Below are positions 15,994-28,300 of a stretch of DNA of 64,000 bases, piece by piece. Both the position numbers and the translations under genes were made by a program. The stretch spans positions 493,900 through 557,899 of the forward strand of contig JBAJFE010000041.1 in the NCBI GenBank assembly GCA_037903355.1, read 5' to 3'. The notes under the pieces were generated by a model. It was not told the DNA's origin. It saw nothing but the letters and a program-made list of their open reading frames with translations, and did not search any database. Position 1 is the stretch's first letter; each line of letters opens with the position of its first letter. Origin of the DNA: Trichuris trichiura (taxonomy: Eukaryota; Nematoda; Enoplea; Trichinellida; Trichuridae).

Positions 15994-16617
15994 ATGTACG
16001 GTGAGGGTCCACGTTTTCGTCCAAGGGCGCCGTACAGAGGTCGAGGGTGTCTTGAAGTGCCACAAATGGGTTATCCCATCATGCCACCAGGTAAGGTTAC
16101 ACCTATGTGCTAACAATTTTCCGAATGCCTTTTTTGGTCAGGTCACATGCCATTCGGTGAGGTAAGGAATTTCCAACCTCCCTTTCCGCGTCGTGGGCCG
16201 TGTGGACCTCGTCCCAGAGGCTATCCAAGACGCATGTACCGTCAAGCCGGTCCATCCTATCGTCCGCCGCCTATGGGAAATCCAGTAAAACTGCCGGAAC
16301 AAGGAACAGACGATAAGTACCATTGGGTACGGACCGACCAGCCGGCTGCCACTAGCAATGCGGAAACAAACAATGTACAACAAGAGTGCCAATGCTATAG
16401 ACCGCGAAGCAAAGTCTATTGCATGCAGTGCGACCACACTTCATCAGGTAGTAGTGCTAAAAGGTATAATTGTATACAATGCGTACGCGTTCTTTTAGAT
16501 CAAAGAATTCAACGACCTTGTCCATCTCACCCGAAGGTTTTAATGCTGATGGACTTGACAGAATGTCCGAATTGCGGAGCGAGCCGTTTTTGGCTGCGCG
16601 AGAACGCGGTTGAGTAG
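15994..16617 (+). CDS. RG/PR-rich protein with a C-terminal zinc-binding module, unknown function
   Basis: Proposed exons 15994-16090, 16142-16447 and 16499-16617, about 173 residues. The first intron (16091-16141) is needed for the frame. The second (16448-16498, 51 bp, GTAGTA...TTTTAG) preserves frame and could be read through, but removing it tightens the cysteine module. The N-terminal half is rich in arginine, glycine and proline (RAPYRGRG, RRGPCGPRPRGYPRR), suggesting RNA or nucleic-acid contact. The C-terminal half has CQC, YCMQC, RPCPSHP, MDLTECPNCG, a plausible zinc-ribbon set of Cys and His pairs. I do not recognise the family and assign no function. Confidence 0.65.
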
Positions 16618-18805
16618 AGATACACGTTTGTTGGTCAGCAACATTTAGTGGATAAGTGTGAAATTCCATTTTGCTCATGACTAGATGAACTGAAAGGTCG
16701 AGAAATTGTAGCGTTTGCGGAACTCCTTCAAATATACCGCGCTTCCTTTAAGCTGACTTTCTAAACAAATTATACGTAATAGCAAAAAGTTGACTTGCGA
16801 ATTCACTATTTATTATTTGGGCGTTGAAGTCGCGCCGCAAAACTTCTCTTTCTAAATCACAAGTTCCTTAAAGGCGAGTCGTATCGTTTTAGCATAAATC
16901 TAATATCCTATTTTGGTACTTTGAAACGTTTGCTTGGTTGAATAACTGTTTTAGACGTTTCTTTTAAGCTTAAATGGCTCCTCGCAACGGCAGAGCACAG
17001 TAGCATTGTGTTCTTTTGACAGACGCTACTTTGCAACGCTTTGAAATGGGGAATAGGCTCTTAAGCTGCAAAAGGTGGTTTCAAGTTTTAAAAAAATCGA
17101 AATTCGGGATTGCGTCAAAATTTCAAAGGGGCCCAACATCCTTAAAGGTCTAAATTTCGAATCGGCCGGGACTGCAAAACCCGTAGAAGCTAACAGCTAC
17201 AGTAGGATTCTTGGTAGTCAGGTTCTTGACTTAAAAAATTGTGGCTTTATCCCTTTACCATTTATAGTCTTGAGCCTCACCGCTCCTACGATCTGTAAAT
17301 GTTTTGCGCGTTTGCTTTGACAAATTCTAACACTGTAGCAGATTTATATTTACTTTAAAGCATTGCCATTGACTAGTATACTCGTATATTATTGTTGTAC
17401 TTATTTATGACAAATCCACCTTCGTCGTTCGCCCACGCATTTCGCTAACGAGTCTCAGTTTGCGCGTGTGACTGCTGCAGCAACAATTTTCCGTAATACG
17501 CGTTTATGACTTCAGCTGTGGACGTCATCTTCTAAATTTTCAGTTAGTATATTTTTGTTTTTGCTGGTGCATTTATTTTAGGCGAATCGCAATCACGGTG
17601 CTTTAACGAGTGCTGTTTTTAAAAAATTACGTCATGAAGTCTTGCGAAGAAAAATATTTGTTTAAAACAACTGTCGTACTTTCCAAACCAGTCTGATCTG
17701 ATCGCTGGCATCAGCGTTGAATGCTAATCACGGGACCAGACAAGTTTTGAAAGCAGCAGACTCGTTTTCTATAAATATTTTTTCTTCGCAAGACTACGAC
17801 GCAATAAAAGACACAATGACGTGGCGTGAACCTGTTGCAAAACCGTTTGCTTACATTGATCGTACTTGGCTTAGCTTTAAGAATAATGCGCGCAAACATT
17901 ACGCATTTTCTAGCATACGGTTGCTTCCTTATCTGCTAACACTATCTAAAAGACGGAATGGAGATTGTATATGCAACAACGACTCTTGGTATTTGCAATG
18001 TGCGCAAAAATATGCGTCATCTGCTTTTGTTAGTACGTATACACTTTTTGACAATAAAAAGAGTACTACAAGATTTTGCATATCCAATAGAGAGCGTAAA
18101 CATAAAAGTGCAAAGAGTCTTCCGCTCACCTATAGGCAGCAAAGTGACTTTGTGGATTTTAGAAATATTCACACGCATAAAGTAAGACAAGCGAAAAGTG
18201 GAGCTTAAATGTAAGCACGAAAGTCATTTGTTTCGCATACGTTTTTCGTACTGCTTGAAGCCAATCTTACAAAGAGACAGTCCAATCCCGAATGGTATAA
18301 ATTACAAAGCATGTTTTTTCCAAGCTCCTTTCAATATAGGGGCTTCCGCGGTTATAAGAATTGCCTTTATTCGTACCTGCTCAATCATAAAAAGAAAAAC
18401 TACTACTACTATCTTCCCTCTTTGTCGCTTAATTGAGTAATATTATTTTCAGGATTTCGACTTTCGGGATTTCGTTACTTAGGATTTTGTCATTCGGGAT
18501 TTCGATATACACGCGTTTTATTTAATTAGAAAACGAATGAGGACTAACTTCTTAAAGTATTTAGTCCGCAATGATGGCCCTCACTTAGAATATGGCCTGT
18601 AAATTGGCGCGAATAGCTAATTAGCTGTTTATTAAGTAAAAAGCGTGCAGGCGCGCATATTCTTAGCTTTAAAACCTAGGCTAAATTGCAACTTTAAACT
18701 CAAGAAAAGCTCAAGTGATCATTGCTGTCACAGCATCAGTTGAACATGGCGGCCTGAGGGCGCGCGGCCGAACGGTGAACGGCTCCCTGTTCCAAAGGTG
18801 ACAGT
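16618..18805. other. Intergenic, no gene recognised
   Basis: Contains a 163-codon frame at 17717-18208 without recognisable features. Around 18449-18510 there are several imperfect copies of GGGATTTCG/GGATTT. AT-rich overall. Confidence 0.45.
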
Positions 18806-20764
18806 ATGGGCCAGAAGGCTTCGGTGCCTGAGAGAAAAAAGGACGATTACCTACCGAAAATAACCATTGAAACGCTGCCTAGCACGCTGAGCCTATACTA
18901 CAAGGAAAAGATACGGCCACTGGAGCAGCATTTATCCTACCATCTGTACGGTTCGCTACCATTGTACAATGCCGAGTTTGGCAGTCCTCCAATGATTGTT
19001 TTCATGGGTGAATGTTCGGTTGGCAAAACGACCATTGTCAATCATTTGATAAGCATGAATTACTTCGGCTCGGCAGTCGGTCCCGAACCCACAACCGAAA
19101 ACTTCTACATTATAATGTACGGGCCGGAGAACTGCCATTTTCCGGCTACAACGATCACCAATGATGATACCTTTCCCTACCAAGGTAGGTTCGCTTGTGA
19201 AAATCCCCTAAGCACAATTGCGTATGCTTTGTTTTTGTAGGATTGAAATTCTTCGGCCATTCATTCTTGATGAAGTGTTTCATCGTCACATGCCCTTCAC
19301 CTTTGTTAAAGCATCTGACAATTATTGATACTCCGGGAATATTGAACGGCGAGCTACACATGAAGCGTCGACCTTTCAAGTACGACGCCATCATGCAGTA
19401 TCTGGCTGAAAAAGCGGACATTGTATTTCTTGTAGTGGATACTGTTAGGTTGGACTTCAGCGACGAGGTTAAACAGTCACTATCGGCATTGAAAAATTTT
19501 GAAGACAAACTGTCGGTATGTTAGCGATGGATAACCTATTAGATTATCATTGCTTGTATATTAGCTGATTTTGAACAAGGCGGATAGGTGCAACACAATT
19601 GCGTTGGAGCACGTACGTGGCGCCGTTGCCTGGTCGCTTAGCCGAATGCTAAAGGGCAACGAAGTACCTCGTATATACACATGCTCCTTTTGGGATCAGC
19701 CGTTGCGTTATCCGGACCACCACGAACGCTTTGAGCGAGATTTGAGAGAAATTTCCCACCGAATTCGATCGCTCACTTACGCGGTACATGAGCGACGTTT
19801 GAAGGACATAACCAGACGTGCAACTCAGGTGGGGCGGCATTTTCTATAATTTGCATAATACTGCGAAATTGTTTCTCATCTTTTCAGCTGCGCGTATTCG
19901 CCCTAGTAGCCAACGAGTTGAATAAGAAATACTCAAAAGTTGCGTGGAGAAAACTTCGAAAACGAGAAGCCAGACGGCTGTTCAGGCGGATGTATCCAAA
20001 GTTGATCACTCGCTATCAACTGAGCCGAGGAGATTTGCCCTCAAGCTCAACACTGCATCGTATCCTTATGGCAGGCTTAAAGAATGTGCTACCCCCTGTT
20101 AGCCAGTCGCTAATATCTCCCGTTGAAAGTTTTCTTAAATTTGATGTGCCTTGCTTTAAAGCTGTCCTACCCACTGAAGCACCCGTAAGGGCTTACTTAT
20201 TTCCATACTTTCCCGCGAAGTTAAGCGTAATAATTTTAGAAGGATGTCAATTTGGGTAGATTGGAAGAACCTGTCATTTACCAGAACACCGAACAGTTTG
20301 ACTGGTGTACGGTCGTTGACGAAGCGGTACAAAACGAGTGGCATAAACAGTTCAAATTTCTATGCAAACAAGAGACAGAGCTCAGCTATCAAAAGGCGGA
20401 ACGTATTTTCAAATTATCCAGAATGAACAGGGCTGCCGTGAATATAATTTGGAACATGGTGGATCACAACAAGGATGGAATGTTGAACGAGAACGAATTT
20501 TACTTGATGATGTATTTGTTCAAGCGCGCCAGAAAAGGGCACCGACTGCCGAGCGGACTAGCGGAATGCATGCGGCCACCTAAAGAGGACTCTTGCCGAT
20601 GCTATACTGGAATGCTCGGCAGAAAACCATTGGATGATGTTTTCTCGCGAGTTCCCGCTCCCGACCCGTACCAACTTGAAAACAAAAAAACAACTGGAAG
20701 TCGTAAAGTTTCCACAAAACATTCGTTCACCCGTAGCAAATCAAAGGCCAGTCGCAAGACGTGA
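18806..20764 (+). CDS. EH-domain-containing (EHD) dynamin-like ATPase, divergent
   Basis: Membrane-remodelling ATPase of endocytic recycling. Exons 18806-19184, 19241-19515, 19565-19828, 19888-20184 and 20240-20764 give about 579 residues (family about 535-545). The nucleotide site is clear: P-loop MGECSVGKTT, GPEPTTENFYIIMYG (family signature), IDTPGIL, LNKAD. The stalk region has RGDLPSS, matching the family GDFPS segment. The C-terminal EH domain has the loop DHNKDGMLNENEF and the conserved Trp of the NPF-binding pocket (IIWNMVD). A basic Ser/Lys-rich tail of about 60 residues follows the EH domain and is not found in canonical EHDs. Sequence divergence suggests a lineage-specific paralogue rather than the main EHD1/RME-1. 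Confidence 0.88.
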
Positions 20765-22126
20765 TACGTACACGTCCAAAATTGCATAAAGGGTAAGAAG
20801 CCTTCGGGGTATCGTTGCCATCTCAACGATACCACCGACGTTTGCAAGGAAAAAATTTTATTATTATTTTGGAAGTGACGAAAACTTTTTGAAAAAACAA
20901 TTATTACGAATCAACAAAGTCAACCTTTTGATAAACGAGCTGTTTGGTTAATTGACAAAAAGGTAACAATAAACATTTGAAAATATACAAGAGGATGCTT
21001 CAAGTTAAAAAAAATAGCACTCGCTTGAATAGCACTCATCAATGAATGCTGATTGTTCGGGTACAACACTAAGTCCTTACAATTTTGACGGATATGCTTG
21101 AAAGCATACCTCCTCCGTAAGCCTATTCAAAATATCTTGTTAGAACTAATGCCGAACGCTGTTTGGGAGACAAGTTCGTTTACGAGTCGCAAAACAGCAG
21201 TAATCCTACGTTTTAATTTAAATAATAAACATAGACGACAAATACGAAAGTACATCCAACAAAACAAGTTATGAACTATCTCTTACTAATCCAAAGTGAC
21301 CATATGAAAGTTTTTTGTGGTAATTGCAACGCTCAGATTCGTTACGCAAATTTCAGCGACGATACTTTGTCGTCAGCCGAACCTAATTTGACTTTCCCGA
21401 ATCCCGAAAACGGGATTCAAGTATCAGAATTTTTTCGTAAGCTAAAAAAGGTCGGCAAAACAAACTCAGGTTTTGAGATATTGTTAAAAACCATTTAATC
21501 TGATCAAACGTGTTGATATTTCAAAGTTGTACAATTGACCAATCCTGATTGGTCGTCAGTTTTCTCCGCAAGTTAAAACGTAGCTATTGATAGCTGTTGA
21601 GCAGAAAAAAATACACAAATTACTGTAAATATCAACAGATTCAAACTGAGCAAGAAAAAATGTAATTATACATGCGTGCAGTACGTAATGTGGATCATAC
21701 CTTTTAATCGTCTTACTGTAGGAGAAATGCAGGTTCTTTTCTGTCAAGCATGCCGGTTTCCCTCTTTTAAGCTCGCCTAAGCCTTACATTTAGGCTTAAG
21801 CTTTCGTAAGGGCAGAACAAGATGCCGTACGAAAAACGACCGATAGGATTTAGCCTATGTCATTTCGTCTATCCCTAAAATTCCATTTAAGGCAAAGTGG
21901 GCAAACCTGCTTGGCAAAAGAAGCTAACTTACTTTGTTTAACAACATATTCGCATAACAATAATTTTAAAAGGAATAACATCATTAAATTACGACAATAA
22001 AATGTACTTACATTTATGGGTTTAATTTTGACAAATGGTATTTATACAAACGTTTTGGGTGAATATTTTGCCTTCGCTACGCGTGCGCACAATGGTCGCC
22101 TGTTGGCGTGAAAAAGTGGCAAAGCT
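20765..22126. other. Intergenic between convergent EHD and RhoGEF genes
   Basis: Both genes end here. A small perfect hairpin GGTATCGTTG/CAACGATACC (20808-20833) lies 45 bp after the EHD stop and may be part of its 3' UTR. No gene seen. Confidence 0.5.
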
Positions 22127-25100
22127 TTAGCTGGAATCTTCTTGCGATGCGGACGATTGCAATTGGTCGGAACTGGTCAACTGCGATTTGCAGTCTTTGA
22201 AGCTCAGTTCGGAAGGAGTGGGAGATCGACTGGACGACGGATGAGCCAAAGTTAAACCCTGCGACAAGCCGCGCTGCTGACGTTGACCAGGTTCAATGGT
22301 CGATACGGAATCTTGAAACCTTCGAATCCAAGTTTCCTAAACAAATTGCCGCTCGATCGTAGCGCCACTTCTACTTACGTACGTACTTTGCATTCCTTCG
22401 TTGGAGCGTACAAAGTGTAAAGGGCAATAAGCTGACTGAACTGGGTGACATGCAGTAAGGCGAATGCATGTTTCACGTCTGCGCAACGACAAAGTGAGTT
22501 GAGAGAAAATGCCCAAATTAGCTAAATGTTACACCTTTCGAATCCTTAGGGCCAATGTCGCAAAATACGCAAGAATCAAGAGGGACCGGCTGATGCTGAA
22601 CAACAAATTTGCATGTGTTGCCAGCCCAATTTTCAGGGTGAATCTTCTAAAGCAAACATATGCCGCTTTCTTGTATATTTCGCGTATTAAAGCGAGCTTA
22701 TCAGCTTAGACAAATATAGTATCTTATTAATAGTTCCTTTGTTCTCAAAAAACTTTACTAGACAGACAGCATTTCGGGTAAACAGTAATTTAGAATAATT
22801 GCTATATTTTACAATGCTTCTCTGCATTATTGTAACAGAAATTGCATAGAGTTTCCAGTTGCGCATTTGGCTGCCGAAAATTCCTAACCGAAGAAATATA
22901 CGCACCTTCGGTCGCAGCGTATTCTTTTTTATCTTTGTCACAAGCAGCATATCGTTGAAAAGAAAGAGATACACTTCGCAGGGTTTTTGATTTTCTGTCA
23001 AAATGTAAACGCCACTTTCAACAGCGCGGCAAGAAAAACGACCATAAATGCCTACCGATGCAATACAGAAGTCCTTCGTAGTTCAATTGCCTGTTCGGTC
23101 GAGCAATGGAGCTTTCGCAAAATTGGCGCGCAACCGTTTCTTTAAGAATCTGTCCAAAGAAAGAGTGTTACTTTCAAAAGACGAACAAACAAATTATTCC
23201 ATAAGAAAAAAAAGCTTTTACGTCTGGTATGTAGGCCTTCGGGTCAAGTTCCGACAACGTTGGCCATATAAGCTGCTTTTGCAGTTCTTGCAACCTCTCA
23301 AAGTTGTGCAACCATTTGATACTGTCGTCAATGGTTTCTGACATTTAGAAAAATAACGCTGCGTAAAAAGAGGAGAACAAAAAATAATAACTGCTCAACT
23401 GAGCGATTCTTGCAGCGAGTCTAAAATCATTTGCAATATGTCGACGTCGTGAGGATCGACGGAAAATTTAAGAATTTCCTTGATCAATATTGGCAGCCGA
23501 GTAATTCGTTGCAAAGGAGATATTAAAAAGTCGTCCAGCTGCAATCTCTTACATCTGCTGTCGTTTGTGCACACCTGCAAAACAACATTATTACGAAAAA
23601 TACGAATGCGTATAGGGAAAAAATAACCTACTTTTTCCAATATAGCAAATCGATCGTCCGTCTTCCTCAAATTTTCTAGATATTCCTTCAAAGCATATTC
23701 TGATAACGTTACTTTCATCTAAGCCTAACGTTTAATATATTACCAAAGCATTTTTGTAATTCACGCAATAGGTATGATAAGCATGGAATATAGACGAATT
23801 CTTGAAAAACTGAAAAAAAAACCACAACTAGCATAGAACCGCGCTGGATGCGCAACATTGCACATACGCTTGTCAGCAACGGGCTAAGTATTCGTATGGA
23901 CCCAAAACATTTCTTTTCTTTTGAAATAAGCAGCAGCTCGTAAAATTCTGTACAAAACTCGTAACTTATCTGAAAAGCAGCAATTCAATAAGCGTATACA
24001 TTAATTTAGAAAATCATCTCGACCGGAAACGTTTTAAGAAGAGTAGGAATAGATATTAAGACTTCGATGCGCAAAACATATTCGCGCGTTGAGGTAAAGC
24101 CTATTGATATTCTTCGAGCCGTTGGTAAGACGAAGAGATTTTGGACTTCTATGGAGCTCTTATTACCTGACATAACTCCTCAAGATTGCCAAATAATACG
24201 TTCGGTTCAACGGCTACAAAATCACCATCCACTTGACACTTCTTCAAGGGCTCTTTGAAAACCTGCAAACAGAGACGTCTGGAAAATTCGAAAGAATAAC
24301 GATGCGCAGGCGAGAGACCGTTACCTACTAAACCTTGCGATGAACAAGCCACTGCTAAGGCATAAGATTTAGATTGAACAAAACACGCATCTACCATATC
24401 TGAACGTTGAAAAAAAAGATATACAATGCTACATCACTTGGATTTTAATAGCCAGCTGAGTTTTCTTATCTTTAAACAATTATTAAGGTTAAGGCTGCTT
24501 ATCACTGAAAGGTTTGCTGTCAATAAGGCATTCGGCTGGATATTATTCAAAAAAGGAAAGCGGGAAACAAAGGGTTGAAACAAGTGGGATACTCACATTT
24601 CGGGCCACCAGAAGGCGTTGATGGAGAAATACAAGCTCGCTGTGGAAGAGCTCCCAAACAACCTGCACCCGCTTTTGCACACTGGGATCAAGAACGACCC
24701 AGTCGTCGCCGTACAGACAAGTCCAATTTTTATCCTAAAAATATTTTCATTATCAGGTGAGCACAAAATAGCGCATGGAGAATATATCTATGGTCTTAAA
24801 GGTCTTACGTATTTTTACATGCTTAATAAGGCATGATGTTTTCGGTCTACCCGCCTCTAGTGATAAACAAGATCTAATTGAGAGGATAGTGAAAAAAATA
24901 CATGTTAAAGGAAATGAACTGTCATTTCAAACAAATCCATTTTAGTGTACGAGCTTGTCACATTGTCGGGTCTCCGAGGAGGCAGGACGAAAAGGATTCA
25001 AACGGTCGTCTACGGAATAGGCTATTTTTTCGATTGGCCATTTATCAACTACTGAAAGAATCCTTAGCAATTGAAATCAATCTGCCACCAACTAACCATT

Positions 25101-25349
25101 AAAACACATTTCGCTAAAAGGTAGTAGACTGAATAGTTTATACGGAAGCACTTTTAGCCAGTCGCCATTAATTGCATGGAAAAAGAAAAGTAAAACGCCC
25201 GATAATATTCGTCGCCTCGTTGATGGGACTTTGAAACGTACCGTTAAATTTAAAAGATCCTCGTTAACATATTCGGAGTCTTCGGATTCGAGCGCATATC
25301 GAACTCGTCGAATAACTTCGCGAGCTTTTGCCCGCTGCGACCAGTCGTA
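22127..25349 (-). CDS. DH-PH Rho guanine nucleotide exchange factor, PLEKHG-like (5' incomplete)
   Basis: Activates a Rho GTPase by exchange of GDP. Exons on the minus strand: 25097-25349, 24951-25051, 24597-24734, 24167-24262, 23868-23969, 23765-23809, 23632-23718, 23400-23574, 23222-23337, 23056-23149, 22906-22994, 22535-22646, 22387-22478 and 22127-22336, about 569 residues, all joining in phase. DH: VVWELFHSELVFL, then NLEELCQ, and ISPLQRITRLPILIKEIL. Linker IWPTLSELDPKAYIPD is typical of PLEKHG proteins. PH: NYEGLLY, CEVYLFLFNDMLLVTK, ALYTLYAPTKECKETWIRRF. The tail is Ser/Gln-rich. The splice after YHTYC is the least certain. The N-terminal exons beyond 25349 were not identified. Confidence 0.75.
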
Positions 25350-28300
25350 CTGAATAGAAGAAGAAAAAGTTGAAAAGACTGACAATATCGTCCATATAAT
25401 TACCAGTCGTTTAAAAATCCAAGGCGATTTCGACTTGGAATAATCTGAAATAGTCGTCAGCGATTGTTTATGTACATATACGCAAATTACGAACTCCACC
25501 TTCCTCCCCAACTGCAAACTTCAGAGAGCTGCTTGCGCTTCTTGGTATTCCTGTCGGACAATAATAACAAAATCATATTTAAAAATTACGGATCTTTACC
25601 TAACCAACGCTTTATCGATTAAACGAATGACAACAACTATATAATGTGCACTGCCTACAATGCGCAAACGTTGCTCCGTCAAACAAAGTATACAAAAAAA
25701 AACTTTCTGACTTTTACATATTTTCAACAATGATTACGAATTCGCAAAACAGATTATGCGGAAAAAATAAGTATTAAAATATATTTCGAGAAAAAAACGA
25801 ACTACTGAATCCATTCATTACTTTGTAACTTATGCCATCCCAAGCAACAAGCGCGCCTAATAAGGCAACATTTTGAAAGTTAAAAATGACAACTCCGGTT
25901 TTACGCATACTTCCTAAATTAACATATTTTAAGCAACCACTACGTGGTTCTTCAAAACTTCAGAAAACCCAAGGAAAAGCAGCGCCGGCAGTAGCTTTTA
26001 AGTTTTGGCAAATGTACATATCTAAGCCATACCACTGCTAAGAAGCATAAATGCGGCATTGCTCATTTGCATATGTTGCAGGCGATGAAATTTCAATGCT
26101 TATGCTTTCACCAAACTACGTATACTCACACGCGAGTATTTGCATTGCATAGACGTAAAGCTGTTCGTTCTTTTCCCGCCTCGGATGGAGCTAGCCTCTT
26201 GTTTCGTTTGGAAGAGCCAAAACGTTTTTACATCGACAACATAGAAGTGCCCAAGTGGTAATAGTGAGAGTTTACTTAGGCGATGAAAGGTTTTCTATAC
26301 AATTACGCGCGCACACTTAAGCGAAGGCTCAGAAAGAAGAGTAAACTACTTTTTGGGGGTTCGTCTAAAAAACTATCCATTACGAGAAATAGAATATGCT
26401 TGTTTGCGACTTTTCGAGCAGTTTTCGGGAAAACACGTCAGGGTACTACTTTTGGCGGGCTGTAATGGAAAAGTTTTTTCTGCAACAGCGCCCTCTGCTC
26501 AATCCCGAAACACAAAGAAAGAAATCCGCAAACAACTTATTCGCTCCGTCATACAGTGCGAAACCGAGTAAAGCGAAGCATCTTTGGAAATTGCTAATAA
26601 TAATAAATAAAAACAGCAGTGTCTCTTCATTACTTAGTGTTGCATTAGCTGGTATGTTTCCCACCTTATAAATCGTGCATCAGCCACGAAAGGAGCGAAA
26701 CAATAACAAGGAAATAGGAATATCGGCAGGCAATGCGCAAAACACACTGGTCGCTTTGCGACAAGCCGTTATGTCGCAAGGCAAAAAACCTTAATGCGAT
26801 CCTCAATATTATGCTCGGCGGCAGTAATGAATGAGAAGGGACTTCCGCCAAAGGTGAAAAACAATTAGCGTCCGAAGATGGACGACGCTGAATTGGCAAG
26901 ATGCAATTTGCACTGATGACTTTTGGGCAAATTCAAATTTTGTCGTAAAGAAAATTACGCGCTCTCGGGCCCAATTCCCAAAGTGCGATTTACCATCATG
27001 CTTGCGCCGAATGGATTTGCAACGACCCTACAGGGAACAAAGCCGGCAATAACAACAACAAAAAAACAAATGCCAAACCAAGTTGGCTAGCTGAAAGCGT
27101 ACAGCCGACCGCTGCACTGCCTGGAATGAGTAGAGCATCAAAGTCACCATCTAAACTATCTAAAACCATAAAATGTTCACTTAGATCAAATTGTAAGTGA
27201 AAAGCAGGTACCTGGGTGACGTAAACCATGTAGGCAACCGTCATTTACTACCTCTATCATAAAACCGCTATAGATATGCAGATTTGTTCAAATAAGCTTG
27301 AACAGAAGCGTTAACAGTTTCCTAATGACTTTTATAGGATAATTTTCAACTTAGTAATAATTAATACGTTACAGTAACCTAGTCTTATGGTCTGTCCATT
27401 GTTCAAAAGAAAAAGCAACGAATAGCACCTTTTTGGCTCCAAATTTTCAAAGAAAAAAACTTTACCCTATTATTAAAAACACTTTCATTTTCCTTCTCCA
27501 AAATAGCCAACTGGCAGAAGTAAGAAGTATGCCGAAGACCCGGCGAACTAGCCTGGACAAGTAGGGATACTCCAGTAATATGGCTAACCTACATTTGTCC
27601 AAAATACGAGTATACTTGGACATGGATTTTACCTTCCGCGGGAGCTCATTGCTCGGGCAAACGAATCCCGAATAAAGAATTTAAAGTTACCACAATAGCA
27701 GCTCCTAAGAGACAGGCGCAATGATAAGAAATAGGTTCACTATTGCAAACCATATCAGATGAATAAAGTAGGTTAGTATGAAATGTCTAAAAGGCGGCTA
27801 TCCTTTAGTAAGCCTACTGCCGAAACATTCCCTTTAGCATTAAGGCAATAAACGTCGAAAATGACAAAAGCGCAAGCAAGTTTTTCACGCGATGTATTCC
27901 CAACGTCAGAATAAAAATGCGATTTAAATGCAAGAAAACCTGAAAACGTTTAAAACAAAGCAAAGTGCTGCAATTATTCGCATAACGATTTCAAGGGCTC
28001 TAGCTACGCGTAGCCGTAAAATGATTAACCCATTTTGGAAAAAGACTAGCAGAAACCGAATCTGCAAAGCGAAAATCCATTCGGGATTCGGAAAGCAAAC
28101 TTGCCTGCGAGCGTCTATGGCCGCAATAACTAAGCAAAAGTTGGTATATACCCTTTAACAGTATTACGTTATTACACGAGGATGCGCGCGGGTAAACAGC
28201 AACGTTAGAGCCTTTCCTAATAAGGAAATTGTTGACCAACGATAGGACAAAAGTTTTCATTCGCCAAATTTCGGGATTGCAAAACCTTAAGGTGCAGTTT

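Noticed and set aside
17717..18208. 163-codon plus-strand frame
   Set aside because: No Met-led conserved start, low-complexity composition and no family resemblance.
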